Below, one piece after another: positions 9,076 through 18,930 of a DNA stretch of 64,000 nt; position 1 is the first letter of the stretch, and each line of letters starts with the position of its first letter. Origin of the DNA: Escherichia whittamii (GTDB lineage Bacteria; Pseudomonadota; Gammaproteobacteria; Enterobacterales; Enterobacteriaceae). The notes under the pieces were generated by a model. That model did not search any database, was not told where the DNA came from, and was given only the letters and a program-made list of their open reading frames with translations. Where the stretch lies: contig NZ_JACSQI010000011.1 in the NCBI RefSeq assembly GCF_014836715.1, forward strand, positions 62,001 to 126,000. The letters are read 5' to 3'. The position numbers and the translations under genes were made by a program.

Positions 9076-11184
9076 TCAGGCTGCGGTAATCAGCCAGCAG
9101 TTGTGGATCTGGCGGTTCCGGGCAAAATCCTGGGAGAGCGTTTTTTGCGTAATTTCTTGTGCTTTCAGTCCCAGTTTCGCCAGTCCGTCGAGATCCATAC
9201 GGAAGCCACGTTTGTTGTTCGAGAACATAATCGTCCCACCTGCGCGCAGCAGACGTTTCAAATCTTTCATTAGCGCCAGATGATCGCGCTGAACATCAAA
9301 CGCATCTTCCATTCGTTTCGAGTTGGAGAACGTTGGTGGATCGATAAATATCAGATCGAACTGTTCATTAGCCTCACGCAACCACGCCAGGCAGTCGGCC
9401 TGAATCAGGCGATGCGCACGGCCGGTTAAGCCGTTAAGGCGCAGGTTACGTTCTGCCCACTCCAGATAGGTACGCGACATATCCACCGTAGTGGTACTGC
9501 GCGCGCCGCCTAATCCCGCGTGCACGGTGGCGCTACCGGTATAGGAGAACAGGTTGAGGAAATCTTTGCCTTTGCTCATCTGACCAAGCATACGACGGGC
9601 GATACGGTGATCGAGGAACAAACCAGTATCAAGATAATCCGTCAGGTTCACCCATAGATGAGCGTTATATTCGGTGACTTCAAGAAACTCGCCCTTCTCG
9701 CCCAATTTCTGGTACTGATTTTTGCCCTTCTGGCGTTCACGGGTTTTCAGCACCAGTTTGTTTGGCGCAATCCCAAGTACCGAAATGGTCGCCGCGATAA
9801 TATCGAACAAACGTTGACGCGCTTTGTGCGCATCAATGGTTTTCGGCGGCGCATACTCCTGCACCACCACCCAATCGGCGTAGCGGTCAACGGCGACGTT
9901 GTATTCCGGTAGATCGGCGTCATACAGGCGGTAGCATTCAATGCCTTCCTGACGCGCCCACTTCTCGAACTTTTTGAGGTTCTTACGCAGACGGTTGGCA
10001 TAGTCTTCCGCTACCATCGCCGGTTTACTGTCCGGCGTACTTTCGGCTACATGATAGTTTTTCTGCACACAGTCTAATGGACCGTTTTTCGCTTTGTACT
10101 GTTTGTCTGCACGCAGCTGTAGGCAACTTAACAGATCTGGCGAGGCACTGAATAAAGAGAGATTCCAGCCGCCGAACTGGTTTTTCATAATCCGCCCCAG
10201 CAGACTATGCAACGCAATCAGCGCCGGTTCGCTGTCCAGACGCTCGCCGTAAGGCGGGTTGCTCAACACTGTACCGTACGGCCCTTTGGGTAGCGGATTG
10301 GTCAGTTGCGCAACATCTTTCACCTCAAAAGTGATCAGTTCGCCAATCCCCGCGAGACGGGCGTTAGTGCGCGCACGTTGAATCACCCGCGCATCGCTGT
10401 CAGAACCGTAGAAATGAGAGTTGTACTCGGCCAGTCCTTTACGGGCGCGGGTTTGCGCTTCCGCTTTAACTTCCTGCCAGATAGCTTCATCATGTTGCGC
10501 CCAGCAGCTAAAGCCCCAGCGTCCCCGGTGCAAACCTGGCGCGCGATCGGTCGCCAGCATCGCCGCTTCAATCAGCAACGTACCGGAACCACACATCGGA
10601 TCAAGCAACGGTGTTCCTGGCTGCCAACCGGAACGCATCACAATTGCCGCCGCCAGAGTTTCTTTGATTGGCGCAATACCAGCACGATCACGATAGCCGC
10701 GCAAATGCAAACCGTCACCGCTTAAATCGAGAGCAATGCTGGCAGTTTCTTTATTCAGCCAGACGTTCACGCGGATATCCGGCGCATCGCGATCGACATT
10801 CGGACGCGGCAGATTTTTGCGGGTGAAAGCATCAACGATCGCATCTTTGACTTTCATCGCGCCGTACTGGCTGTTGCGGATGGTGTCATTCAGACCGCTG
10901 AAGTGGACAGCAAAGGTCGCGCCAGGATTAAACATCTCTGTCCAGTTGATCGCCTGAACGCCGAGATAAAGGTCTAAGTCGCTGTAAACCTTGCACTCAC
11001 CCAGCGGCAACATAATACGCGAGGCCAGGCGGCTCCACATCAGGCTCTGGTAAACAAGCCGCGTGTCGCCCTTGAAATGGACCCCACCCTGAACCACCTG
11101 GCATTCAACGGCCCCCAGGTTTTCGAGTTCAGTTTTTAACAGCTCTTCCAGCCCACGGGCCGTACTGGCAAACAGAGAATTCAT
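9076..11184 (-). CDS. rlmL: Bifunctional 23S rRNA methyltransferase RlmL/RlmK
   Basis: A 702-residue fusion of two methyltransferases. The N-terminal part has a THUMP domain (about 45-155) and the RlmL domain, with the SAM motif DPMCGSGTL (about 197) and catalytic NPPYGER (about 309), which makes m2G2445. The C-terminal RlmK domain has motif DPPTFSNSK (about 615) and makes m7G2069. Both products lie in 23S rRNA domain V. The fused form is typical of Gammaproteobacteria. The gene precedes uup, with a long palindromic intergenic element upstream of it. Confidence 0.96.
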   Translation of the reverse strand: MNSLFASTARGLEELLKTELENLGAVECQVVQGGVHFKGDTRLVYQSLMWSRLASRIMLPLGECKVYSDLDLYLGVQAINWTEMFNPGATFAVHFSGLNDTIRNSQYGAMKVKDAIVDAFTRKNLPRPNVDRDAPDIRVNVWLNKETASIALDLSGDGLHLRGYRDRAGIAPIKETLAAAIVMRSGWQPGTPLLDPMCGSGTLLIEAAMLATDRAPGLHRGRWGFSCWAQHDEAIWQEVKAEAQTRARKGLAEYNSHFYGSDSDARVIQRARTNARLAGIGELITFEVKDVAQLTNPLPKGPYGTVLSNPPYGERLDSEPALIALHSLLGRIMKNQFGGWNLSLFSASPDLLSCLQLRADKQYKAKNGPLDCVQKNYHVAESTPDSKPAMVAEDYANRLRKNLKKFEKWARQEGIECYRLYDADLPEYNVAVDRYADWVVVQEYAPPKTIDAHKARQRLFDIIAATISVLGIAPNKLVLKTRERQKGKNQYQKLGEKGEFLEVTEYNAHLWVNLTDYLDTGLFLDHRIARRMLGQMSKGKDFLNLFSYTGSATVHAGLGGARSTTTVDMSRTYLEWAERNLRLNGLTGRAHRLIQADCLAWLREANEQFDLIFIDPPTFSNSKRMEDAFDVQRDHLALMKDLKRLLRAGGTIMFSNNKRGFRMDLDGLAKLGLKAQEITQKTLSQDFARNRQIHNCWLITAA

Positions 11185-11201
11185 ATCGTCACTTTTACTC
11201 T

Positions 11202-11343
11202 AAGGCCTACCGCAGTAGGCGTAATTGTTGCAGTCAGTTTAGACATGGACAGCGCAGAGAAACCGGAGCGTACACAAGTACGTGAGGATTTCGAGCACTG
11301 CCCAGGGCTAAACTGACAAATAAAATAGCCTAATAGGATAGGC
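11202..11343. repeat. Long palindromic intergenic element (rlmL-ycbX)
   Basis: The outer arms GTCAGTTTAG (11233-11242) and CTAAACTGAC (11308-11317) are exact inverted copies. Inside them an imperfect stem converges on GTAC-ACAA-GTAC at the centre. The block is flanked by small hairpins of similar sequence, gcctac/gtaggc (11205-11220) and gccta/taggc (11328-11343). It looks like one of the dispersed Escherichia intergenic repeats (boxC- or RSA-like), but I cannot assign the family with certainty. It sits in the divergent promoter region of rlmL and ycbX. Confidence 0.7.
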
Positions 11344-11426
11344 ACTAAGAAAATTGTTGCGCATTATAGCTAATAAGCGCGTCATGTCATAAAGTTGAGG
11401 GCTTATTTTCATTTGAGGACCGCACC

Positions 11427-12536
11427 GTGACGACATTAACCCGGCTTTTTATTCATCCTGTTAAATCGATGCGCGGCATCGGTCTGACACATGCTCTGGC
11501 TGATGTCAGCGGTCTGGCCTTCGATCGCATCTTTATGGTCACAGAACCTGACGGCAGGTTTATTACTGCCCGCCAGTTTCCGCAGATGGTGCGCTTTACC
11601 CCTTCGCCCGTGCATGACGGCTTACATCTCACCGCACCAGATGGCAGCAGCGCATACATCCGTTTTGCGGATTTCGCTATGCAGGACGCCCCAACCGAAG
11701 TGTGGGGTAACCATTTTACTGCGCGCATTGCGCCAGATGAGATAAACAAATGGTTAAGCGGCTTTTTCTCCCGTGAAGTGCAATTGCGCTGGGTAGGGCC
11801 GCAGATGACGCGGCGCGTAAAACGCCATAACACTGTACCCTTGTCGTTTGCTGATGGCTATCCGTATCTGCTCGCGAATGAAGCTTCCCTGCGTGATGTG
11901 CAGCAACGCTGCCCGGCAAGTGTAAAAATGGAGCAATTTCGCCCCAATCTGGTAGTTTCCGGCGCGGCAGCCTGGGAAGAAGATACCTGGAAAGTGATTC
12001 GCATTGGCGATGTGGTGTTTGATGTGGTTAAGCCCTGCAGCCGCTGTATTTTCACCACTGTCAGCCCGGAAAAAGGACAAAAGCACCCGGCTGGCGAACC
12101 GTTAAAAACGCTGCAATCATTTCGCACTGCCCAGGATAATGGCGATGTCGATTTTGGCCAGAATTTAATTGCCCGTAATAGTGGTGTTATTCGTGTCGGT
12201 GATGCAGTGGAAATTCTTGCAACTGCACCGGCGAAAATCTACGGCGCGGCAGCCGCAGACGATACTCTCCCGACAACGCAGCAAATGGATGCGAATGTAG
12301 ATATCGACTGGCAAGGGCTGGCATTTCGCGGTAATAACCAACAGGTATTGTTGGAACAATTAGAAAATCAAGGGATTCGGATCCCCTATTCTTGTCGTGC
12401 TGGCATATGCGGAAGTTGTCGGGTTCAGCTTCTGGAAGGCGAAGTCACCCCGCTGAAGAAATCAGCTATGAGCGACGATGGAACAATTCTTTGCTGTAGT
12501 TGTGTGCCGAAGACTGCATTGAAACTGAAAGGTTAA
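11427..12536 (+). CDS. ycbX: MOSC-domain reductase YcbX
   Basis: A 369-residue protein with an N-terminal MOSC beta-barrel domain, a MOSC domain (about 100-260, with PCSRCIF as the likely molybdenum-cofactor cysteine region), and a C-terminal plant-type 2Fe-2S ferredoxin domain. The iron-sulfur ligands are visible as CRAGICGSC and a late CCSC. In E. coli YcbX detoxifies N-hydroxylated base analogues such as 6-hydroxylaminopurine, using molybdenum cofactor and CysJ. The start is GTG at 11427 after a gagga ribosome site. Its stop overlaps the stop of convergent zapC by 4 bp. Confidence 0.95.
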   Translation: MTTLTRLFIHPVKSMRGIGLTHALADVSGLAFDRIFMVTEPDGRFITARQFPQMVRFTPSPVHDGLHLTAPDGSSAYIRFADFAMQDAPTEVWGNHFTARIAPDEINKWLSGFFSREVQLRWVGPQMTRRVKRHNTVPLSFADGYPYLLANEASLRDVQQRCPASVKMEQFRPNLVVSGAAAWEEDTWKVIRIGDVVFDVVKPCSRCIFTTVSPEKGQKHPAGEPLKTLQSFRTAQDNGDVDFGQNLIARNSGVIRVGDAVEILATAPAKIYGAAAADDTLPTTQQMDANVDIDWQGLAFRGNNQQVLLEQLENQGIRIPYSCRAGICGSCRVQLLEGEVTPLKKSAMSDDGTILCCSCVPKTALKLKG

Positions 12537-13075
12537 ACGGCTTGTTCAAGGCTGAAGCTGTCATAACTCATATGAGGTTTCAGTCTGTCATTCATAATTT
12601 TGATGGCGTCGCCCAGTTGCATGGCACGACCGGCGATGACAACACAAGGCTGCGCAAGGAGGCACAGCGCGGCATTTTCGCCAGATTCAACAACCAGCAG
12701 GCTGACTTGTTCATTGGTGTCGCTTAACCAGACACAGGCTGCATCACCCGGCACTGGCGACCACATTTCACCATGGGAAACAAAATGCCAGCTTTTCGGC
12801 ATTTGCGGTTTGAGATAACGAACTGCCACCAGCGCATTAAGCACCAGTTCAGCTTTTTGTTCTTTTGATAAGTTAAGGTCGCGGCATTTTTCTTCAAACG
12901 AGAAATAGAGCGCGGCGTCATCAACGCAGAATCCCGCTGGAGAAAAGGCGTCTGGTGTCAACATCTTGCGCGCAAAACGTGAGCGAAATAGCATGCCATT
13001 GGCTAAATCAAGCATCATTCGATCATGCTCTTCATCATAATACCAACGCCAATTATCGTCTGGTTTAATTCGCAT
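12533..13075 (-). CDS. zapC: Cell division protein ZapC
   Basis: A 180-residue cytoplasmic protein matching E. coli ZapC. ZapC binds FtsZ, promotes lateral bundling of protofilaments, lowers FtsZ GTPase activity and stabilises the Z ring. The start [13 protein letters not shown] at 13073-13075 follows a gaggag ribosome site and gives the known length; a longer in-frame extension has no support. The gene converges on ycbX with a 4-bp overlap and lies downstream of pyrD in the same direction, separated by a hairpin. Confidence 0.95.
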   Translation of the reverse strand: MRIKPDDNWRWYYDEEHDRMMLDLANGMLFRSRFARKMLTPDAFSPAGFCVDDAALYFSFEEKCRDLNLSKEQKAELVLNALVAVRYLKPQMPKSWHFVSHGEMWSPVPGDAACVWLSDTNEQVSLLVVESGENAALCLLAQPCVVIAGRAMQLGDAIKIMNDRLKPHMSYDSFSLEQAV

Positions 13076-13187
13076 ATGCATCTCCTCTACCCTATAAATC
13101 CACTGCAACATATTCCATTGTTGCTTCGCTTAATAACCTCAACAAGAAAAGTGCAAAATGTCTAAATAAGTAACAGCAATGAATATA

Positions 13188-13217
13188 AAACAACCAGGGC
13201 TGAAAATAAAGCCCTGA
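13188..13217 (-). terminator. pyrD terminator
   Basis: The stem cagggct / agccctg encloses an AT-rich loop; on the minus strand a T-rich stretch follows. It lies about 32 bp after the pyrD stop and before zapC. Confidence 0.7.
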
Positions 13218-13248
13218 TTATCTTATAAAGAGAAAATGAAAGAAATAA

Positions 13249-14259
13249 TTAGATATGGTTAACGATTTCTTTAATCAGCGGCGGTCCTTTAAAAATAAAA
13301 CCGGAATAAATTTGCACCAAAGAAGCTCCCGCAGCTATCTTCTCGCGAGCAGCAATTACCGAGTCAATACCACCAACACCAATAATCGGTAAGCGGCCGT
13401 TTAATTCCTGCGACAAGCGACGAATAATTTCCGTACTTTTTAATTGTAAGGGACGACCACTTAAGCCACCGGTCTGATCACAATTTTTCATCCCCTGAAC
13501 CAAAGAACGATCGAGTGTCGTATTAGTTGCAATGACACCATCAATATTATGGCGAACTAAACTATCGGCAACCTGGATCAACTCTTCTTCAGAAAGATCC
13601 GGCGCGATCTTCACTGCTATTGGTACATATTTATGATGGGTTGCGTGCAGATCATTTTGTTTATTTTTAATTGCCGTTAATAAATCATCCAGTGCTTCGC
13701 CATATTGCAGCGTGCGTAATCCCGGGGTATTTGGTGATGAAATATTGATGGCTATATATCCTGCATAGGCGTAGATTTTTTCCATACAAATCAGATAGTC
13801 ATCTTTGCCTTGCTCAACCGGCGTATCTTTATTTTTGCCGATATTGATTCCCAGAACACCGTCGTAGTGGGCTTTTTTAACGTTCTCTACGAGGTTATCA
13901 ACGCCGAGGTTATTAAAGCCCATACGGTTTATTAAACCTTCAGCCTCTACCAGGCGAAAAAGACGCGGTTTGTCGTTTCCTGGTTGTGGACGCGGGGTGA
14001 CCGTACCGATCTCGATCGATCCAAATCCCATTGCACCAAGGGCATCAATACACTCTCCGTCTTTATCAAGACCGGCTGCCAGGCCAAGCGGGTTTTTAAA
14101 AGTCAGTCCCATACAGTTAACTGGCTTCGCTGCAACATTTTGCCGAACAAGCGCTTCAAACGGTGTTCCGGTGATGCGGCGTAATTGCTGAAAAGTAAAC
14201 TCGTGTGCGCGCTCTGGATCGAGCTGGAAAAGGGCTTTACGAACGAAGGGGTAGTACAT
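13249..14259 (-). CDS. pyrD: Dihydroorotate dehydrogenase (quinone), class 2
   Basis: A 336-residue, FMN-dependent, peripheral inner-membrane enzyme. It oxidises dihydroorotate to orotate with ubiquinone in de novo pyrimidine synthesis. The N-terminal amphipathic segment ([20 protein letters not shown]) is the quinone and membrane-binding part of class 2 enzymes. The barrel contains [11 protein letters not shown], with the catalytic serine region, and the phosphate-binding GVGGI near the C-terminus. The start at 14257-14259 fits the known protein and the regulated leader. In K-12 a fimbrial operon separates pyrD from ssuE; here the two are adjacent and divergent. Confidence 0.97.
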   Translation of the reverse strand: MYYPFVRKALFQLDPERAHEFTFQQLRRITGTPFEALVRQNVAAKPVNCMGLTFKNPLGLAAGLDKDGECIDALGAMGFGSIEIGTVTPRPQPGNDKPRLFRLVEAEGLINRMGFNNLGVDNLVENVKKAHYDGVLGINIGKNKDTPVEQGKDDYLICMEKIYAYAGYIAINISSPNTPGLRTLQYGEALDDLLTAIKNKQNDLHATHHKYVPIAVKIAPDLSEEELIQVADSLVRHNIDGVIATNTTLDRSLVQGMKNCDQTGGLSGRPLQLKSTEIIRRLSQELNGRLPIIGVGGIDSVIAAREKIAAGASLVQIYSGFIFKGPPLIKEIVNHI

Positions 14260-14303
14260 GAACTCTCCTGGATTCCCGGTGTGCAAACCGGGGGCGTATT
14301 ATG
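14260..14303 (-). promoter_or_regulatory. pyrD promoter and nucleotide-sensing leader hairpin
   Basis: On the minus strand a -10 element CATAAT (14298-14303) is followed by a C-rich start region and the hairpin CCCGGT-TTGCAC-ACCGGG, then AGGAGAG and the pyrD ATG. In enterobacteria, when CTP is high transcription starts at an upstream C, which includes the hairpin and blocks the ribosome site. When CTP is low it starts at a downstream G and the hairpin cannot form. All of these sequence elements are preserved here. Confidence 0.8.
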
Positions 14304-14344
14304 TGCGAGTTCGCAGCAAAAGGGAATTGACCTGCGGCAATAAA

Positions 14345-14360
14345 TAGCAAACGTTTTCTT
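14345..14360 (-). promoter_or_regulatory. PurR operator upstream of pyrD
   Basis: The site tagcaaacgttttctt matches the PurR consensus ACGCAAACGTTTTCNT at 14 of 16 positions, including the central CAAACGTTTTC. PurR is known to regulate pyrD in E. coli. It lies about 50 bp upstream of the -10 element. Confidence 0.7.
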
Positions 14361-14495
14361 ATTGCGCTTTTTTTATGCTTTTTTTGGCTTTCCTTCTTCA
14401 GATAAATCATTTCGACTCGCGAATGCCCTCTGTCAGACTGAGCAAATTGTTATCAATGTTAACAAAACAAGAACAATTGGTTATAAGGAGAGAAT

Positions 14496-15071
14496 ATGCG
14501 CGTCATCACCCTGGCAGGAAGTCCTCGCTTTCCTTCTCGCTCAAGTTCCTTGCTGGAATATGCGCGAGAAAAACTAAATGGCCTGGATGTGGAGGTTTAT
14601 CACTGGAATTTGCAAAACTTCACCCCGGAAGATTTGCTCTATGCCCGTTTCGATAGTCCGGCACTAAAAACGTTCACCGAACAGTTACAAGAAGCCGACG
14701 GACTGATTGTCGCCACACCAGTATATAAAGCCGCCTATTCCGGGGCGCTAAAAACCCTCCTCGACCTGCTACCTGAACGGGCTCTGCAAGGCAAAGTCGT
14801 GCTGCCCCTGGCGACAGGCGGCACGGTGGCTCATCTACTGGCAGTTGATTACGCACTAAAACCGGTTCTAAGCGCACTGAAAGCCCAGGAGATCCTGCAC
14901 GGCGTGTTTGCCGATGACTCGCAGGTGATTGATTACCATCACAAACCACAGTTCACGCCGAATCTGCAATCTCGTCTCGATACCGCGCTCGAAACTTTCT
15001 GGCAGGCACTTCACCGCCGTGATGTTCAGGTTCCTGATCTTCTTTCTCTGCGAGGTAATGCCCATGCGTAA
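14496..15071 (+). CDS. ssuE: NADPH-dependent FMN reductase SsuE
   Basis: A 191-residue flavodoxin-like reductase. It supplies FMNH2 to the monooxygenase SsuD so that sulfur can be released from alkanesulfonates. The N-terminal phosphate-binding loop is visible (LAGSPRFPSRSSSL, about 6-19), with PVYKAAYSGALK around 78-90. It is first in ssuEADCB. The start follows a strong aaggagag site. Its last 8 bp overlap ssuA. In E. coli the operon is switched on by Cbl under sulfate starvation; the AT-rich 100 bp upstream would hold that site, but I cannot place it exactly. Confidence 0.96.
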   Translation: MRVITLAGSPRFPSRSSSLLEYAREKLNGLDVEVYHWNLQNFTPEDLLYARFDSPALKTFTEQLQEADGLIVATPVYKAAYSGALKTLLDLLPERALQGKVVLPLATGGTVAHLLAVDYALKPVLSALKAQEILHGVFADDSQVIDYHHKPQFTPNLQSRLDTALETFWQALHRRDVQVPDLLSLRGNAHA

Positions 15072-16023
15072 CATCGTTAAACTAGCGTTAGTGGGATTAC
15101 TTAGCGTCTCCACACTTGCGGTTGCTGCGGAGCCGTCTCCAGAAGCGTTACGTATTGGCTACCAGAAAGGCAGCATTGGTATGGTGCTGGCAAAAAGCCA
15201 CCAGCTACTGGAAAAACGCTATCCGCAAACAAGAATTTCATGGGTAGAATTCCCAGCTGGCCCGCAGATGCTGGAGGCGCTGAACGTCGGCAGTATCGAT
15301 CTGGGCAGTACGGGTGATATTCCACCAATCTTTGCTCAGGCCGCTGGGGCCGATCTGCTGTACGTTGGCGTCGAACCGCCAAAGCCAAAAGCCGAAGTGA
15401 TTCTGGTGCCAGAAAACAGCCCGATCAAAACCGTAGCCGATCTCAAAGGTCACAAAGTTGCCTTTCAGAAAGGTTCCAGCTCACACAACCTTCTGCTGCG
15501 TGCACTGCGCCAGGCCGGACTTAATTTTACCGATATCCAACCCACTTACCTGACGCCCGCCGACGCCCGCGCCGCGTTCCAGCAAGGTAACGTCGATGCC
15601 TGGGCTATTTGGGATCCCTACTACTCCGCTGCATTGCTACAGGGCGGCGTGCGGGTGCTGAAAGATGGCACCGATCTCAATCAAACAGGATCGTTTTATC
15701 TTGCTGCTCGTCCATATGCGGAGAAGAACGGCACCTTTATTCAGGGCGTACTGGAAACCTTCACCGAGGCCGATGCGTTAACCCGCAATAAGCGCGAACA
15801 GAGTATCGCCTTGCTGGCAAAAACAATGGGCTTACCTGCGCCAGTGATTGCCTCGTATCTTGACCATCGCCCCATTACCACCATCAAACCGGTAAGCGTC
15901 GGGGTCGCTGCCTTACAGCAGCAAACAGCAGATCTGTTTTATGAAAACCGTCTGGTACCGAAAAAAGTCGATATTCGCCAGCGCATCTGGCAGCCCACTC
16001 AACTGGAAGGAAAACAATTATGA
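15064..16023 (+). CDS. ssuA: Alkanesulfonate-binding periplasmic protein SsuA
   Basis: A 319-residue solute-binding protein. A Sec signal peptide ([16 protein letters not shown], cleaved after about residue 22 in AVAA) precedes a mature NMT1/THI5-like domain with [13 protein letters not shown] and [12 protein letters not shown], typical of sulfonate and taurine binders. It delivers aliphatic sulfonates to SsuBC. The ATG at 15064 overlaps the end of ssuE and gives the family length with an intact signal peptide. It overlaps ssuD by 4 bp. Confidence 0.96.
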   Translation: MRNIVKLALVGLLSVSTLAVAAEPSPEALRIGYQKGSIGMVLAKSHQLLEKRYPQTRISWVEFPAGPQMLEALNVGSIDLGSTGDIPPIFAQAAGADLLYVGVEPPKPKAEVILVPENSPIKTVADLKGHKVAFQKGSSSHNLLLRALRQAGLNFTDIQPTYLTPADARAAFQQGNVDAWAIWDPYYSAALLQGGVRVLKDGTDLNQTGSFYLAARPYAEKNGTFIQGVLETFTEADALTRNKREQSIALLAKTMGLPAPVIASYLDHRPITTIKPVSVGVAALQQQTADLFYENRLVPKKVDIRQRIWQPTQLEGKQL

Positions 16024-17165
16024 GCCTGAATATGTTCTGGTTTTTACCTACGCACGGTGACGGTCGTTATCTAGGAACGGAAGAAAGTTCACGCCCGGTT
16101 GATCATGGTTATCTGCAACAGATTGCGCAAGCGGCGGATCGTCTTGGCTTTACCGGCGTGCTGATCCCGACGGGGCGATCGTGTGAGGATGCGTGGCTGG
16201 TAGCGGCGTCGATGATCCCGGTAACACAGCGGCTGAAGTTTCTTGTCGCCCTGCGCCCCAGCGTGACCTCTCCTACCGTTGCCGCCCGCCAGGCCGCCAC
16301 ACTTGACCGTCTCTCTAACGGACGCGCATTGTTTAACCTGGTCACAGGCAGCGATCCGCAAGAACTGGCAGGCGACGGCGTGTTCCTCGACCATAGCGAG
16401 CGCTACGAGGCCTCGGCGGAATTTACCCAGGTCTGGCGGCGGTTGTTGCTGGGCGAGACGGTAGATTTCCACGGCAAACATATTCATGTACGCGGAGCCA
16501 AACTGCTCTTTCCGCCGATTCAACAGCCATATCCTCCTCTTTACTTTGGCGGATCGTCAGACGTCGCCCAGAATCTGGCCGCCGAACAGGTTGATCTCTA
16601 TCTCACCTGGGGTGAACCGCCAGAGTTGGTAAAAGAGAAGATCGAGCAAGTACGGGCAAAAGCGGCTGCGCATGGACGCGAAATTCGTTTCGGTATTCGC
16701 CTGCATGTGATTGTGCGCGAAACCAACGATGAAGCGTGGCAGGCCGCCGAACGGTTAATCTCCCATCTTGATGATGACACCATCGCCAGAGCACAAGCCG
16801 CTTTTGCACGGACAGATTCCGTGGGGCAGCAGCGAATGGCGGCGCTGCATAATGGCAAGCGCGACAATCTGGAGATCAGCCCCAATTTATGGGCGGGCGT
16901 TGGTTTAGTACGCGGCGGTGCCGGGACGGCGCTGGTGGGCGATGGCCCTACGGTCGCCGCGCGAATCAACGAATACGCCGCGCTTGGCATCGACAGCTTT
17001 GTGCTTTCTGGTTATCCGCATCTGGAAGAAGCGTATCGGGTCGGCGAGCTACTGTTCCCCCATCTGGATGTTGCCATCCCGGAAATTTCCCAGCCGCAGC
17101 CGCTAAATCTGCAAGGTGAAGCGGTGGCGAATGAGTTCATCCCACGTAAATTCGCGCAAAGCTAA
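16020..17165 (+). CDS. ssuD: FMNH2-dependent alkanesulfonate monooxygenase SsuD
   Basis: A 381-residue TIM-barrel flavin monooxygenase of the bacterial luciferase family. With FMNH2 from SsuE and O2 it cleaves C1 and longer alkanesulfonates to the aldehyde and sulfite. Recognisable segments are [15 protein letters not shown] at the start, [19 protein letters not shown] (about 110) and [21 protein letters not shown] (about 297-317). The ATGA overlap with ssuA suggests coupled translation, and ssuC follows after about 11 bp. Confidence 0.97.
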   Translation: MSLNMFWFLPTHGDGRYLGTEESSRPVDHGYLQQIAQAADRLGFTGVLIPTGRSCEDAWLVAASMIPVTQRLKFLVALRPSVTSPTVAARQAATLDRLSNGRALFNLVTGSDPQELAGDGVFLDHSERYEASAEFTQVWRRLLLGETVDFHGKHIHVRGAKLLFPPIQQPYPPLYFGGSSDVAQNLAAEQVDLYLTWGEPPELVKEKIEQVRAKAAAHGREIRFGIRLHVIVRETNDEAWQAAERLISHLDDDTIARAQAAFARTDSVGQQRMAALHNGKRDNLEISPNLWAGVGLVRGGAGTALVGDGPTVAARINEYAALGIDSFVLSGYPHLEEAYRVGELLFPHLDVAIPEISQPQPLNLQGEAVANEFIPRKFAQS

Positions 17166-17176
17166 GGAATAAGATG

Positions 17177-17968
17177 ATGGCAACGCCAGTGAAGAAGTGG
17201 TTATTGCGCGTTGCCCCCTGGTTTTTACCAGTGGGCATCGTGGCGGTGTGGCAACTGGCCTCCTCGGTTGGCTGGTTGTCGACGCGTATTTTGCCCTCAC
17301 CGGAAGGGGTGGTAGCGGCGTTCTGGACGCTCTCCGCCAGCGGCGAACTGTGGCAGCATCTGGCGATCAGTTCCTGGCGGGCGCTGATTGGCTTTTCAAT
17401 TGGCGGCTCGCTGGGGTTGATTCTGGGACTGATTAGTGGGCTGTCGCACTGGGGTGAACGACTGCTGGACACTTCAATACAGATGTTGCGCAACGTACCG
17501 CATCTGGCACTGATTCCATTAGTGATTTTGTGGTTTGGTATTGATGAGTCCGCAAAAATCTTTCTGGTGGCGCTCGGCACGCTATTCCCCATTTATATCA
17601 ATACCTGGCACGGCATCCGTAATATCGATCGCGGGCTGGTGGAGATGGCACGTAGCTATGGCCTATCCGGCTTACCGCTGTTTATCCATGTGATCCTGCC
17701 TGGTGCACTGCCCTCAATTATGGTCGGCGTGCGCTTCGCGTTAGGTCTGATGTGGCTGACGCTGATTGTTGCTGAAACCATTTCGGCTAATTCAGGCATT
17801 GGTTATCTGGCGATGAATGCGCGGGAGTTTCTGCAAACGGACGTGGTGGTGGTCGCCATTATTCTCTACGCCCTGCTCGGCAAACTTGCTGACGTCAGCG
17901 CGCAATTGCTGGAGCGCGTCTGGCTGCGCTGGAACCCGGCTTATCATCTGAAGGAGGCCACTGTATGA
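17177..17968 (+). CDS. ssuC: Alkanesulfonate ABC transporter permease SsuC
   Basis: A 263-residue inner-membrane permease of the BPD_transp_1 family with about six membrane helices. The EAA loop, which contacts SsuB, is visible as [11 protein letters not shown] followed by hydrophobic [21 protein letters not shown] (two adjoining parts, about 155-190). Two ATGs are adjacent (17174 and 17177); the second gives the annotated MATPVKKW start, and the difference is one residue. It overlaps ssuB by 4 bp. Confidence 0.95.
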   Translation: MATPVKKWLLRVAPWFLPVGIVAVWQLASSVGWLSTRILPSPEGVVAAFWTLSASGELWQHLAISSWRALIGFSIGGSLGLILGLISGLSHWGERLLDTSIQMLRNVPHLALIPLVILWFGIDESAKIFLVALGTLFPIYINTWHGIRNIDRGLVEMARSYGLSGLPLFIHVILPGALPSIMVGVRFALGLMWLTLIVAETISANSGIGYLAMNAREFLQTDVVVVAIILYALLGKLADVSAQLLERVWLRWNPAYHLKEATV

Positions 17969-18732
17969 ATACTGCTCGTCTGAACCAGGGTACGCCGCTA
18001 CTGCTCAATGCAGTAAGCAAACATTACGCGGAAAATATCGTCCTGAACCAACTAGATTTGCATATTCCGGCAGGTCAATTTGTGGCGGTAGTGGGCCGCA
18101 GTGGCGGCGGTAAAAGTACCCTACTGCGCCTGCTGGCTGGGCTGGAAATGCCAACCGCAGGCGATGTGCTGGCAGGCACAACACCGCTGGCTGAGATTCA
18201 GGATGATACGCGAATGATGTTTCAGGATGCGCGTCTGCTGCCATGGAAATCGGTGATTGATAACGTTGGGTTAGGTCTTAAAGGCCAATGGCGCGATGCG
18301 GCGCGTCAGGCGCTGGCTGCGGTAGGGCTGGAAAATCGTGCCGGAGAATGGCCTGCTGCGCTTTCTGGCGGGCAGAAACAACGTGTGGCGCTGGCAAGGG
18401 CGTTGATTCATCGACCTGGTTTATTGTTGCTTGATGAACCACTCGGTGCGCTGGATGCCTTAACGCGGCTGGAGATGCAGGATTTAATTGTGTCACTTTG
18501 GCAGGAGCATGGCTTTACCGTTTTGCTGGTGACGCATGATGTGAGCGAAGCGGTAGCAATGGCTGACCGGGTGCTGTTGATTGAAGAGGGAAAAATTGGG
18601 CTGGATTTGACAGTGGATATTCCCCGTCCGCGCCGATTAGGGTCGGTACGGTTAGCAGAACTTGAAGCGGAAGTGTTGCAGCGGGTGATGCAGCGAGGAC
18701 TTTCTGAACAACCGATTCGGCGTCATGGTTAA
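17965..18732 (+). CDS. ssuB: Alkanesulfonate ABC transporter ATPase SsuB
   Basis: A 255-residue ATP-binding subunit. Walker [11 protein letters not shown] (about 45), Q-loop [11 protein letters not shown], signature [13 protein letters not shown] (about 135) and Walker [15 protein letters not shown] are all intact, as is the switch histidine in VTHDVSEA. It powers uptake through SsuC and is the last gene of the operon. A tandem REP cluster follows in the tail-to-tail gap with pepN. Confidence 0.96.
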   Translation: MNTARLNQGTPLLLNAVSKHYAENIVLNQLDLHIPAGQFVAVVGRSGGGKSTLLRLLAGLEMPTAGDVLAGTTPLAEIQDDTRMMFQDARLLPWKSVIDNVGLGLKGQWRDAARQALAAVGLENRAGEWPAALSGGQKQRVALARALIHRPGLLLLDEPLGALDALTRLEMQDLIVSLWQEHGFTVLLVTHDVSEAVAMADRVLLIEEGKIGLDLTVDIPRPRRLGSVRLAELEAEVLQRVMQRGLSEQPIRRHG

Positions 18733-18738
18733 TATGCT

Positions 18739-18922
18739 GGATGCGGCGCACAAAACCAGCATTTTCAACGGGCTTGTAGGCCTGATAAGACGCGTCAAGC
18801 ATCGCATCAGGCAGTTGGGCACGGTTGCCAGATGCGGCGTGAACGCCTTATCCGGCCTACAAAACCAGCAATTTCAATGGGTTTGAAGGCCTGATAAGAC
18901 GCGTCAAGCGTCGCATCAGGCA
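18739..18922. repeat. REP/BIME cluster between ssuB and pepN
   Basis: Two 63-bp copies, at 18751-18813 and 18860-18922, agree at 58 of 63 positions. Each contains cctgataagacgcgtcaagc followed by a gcatcaggca end. Opposite-facing REP cores (gatgcggcg...ccttatccggcctac) lie before and between them. This is a BIME with a 109-bp repeat period between two convergent genes, and it may protect transcript ends. Confidence 0.85.
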
Positions 18923-18930
18923 TATTTGTA

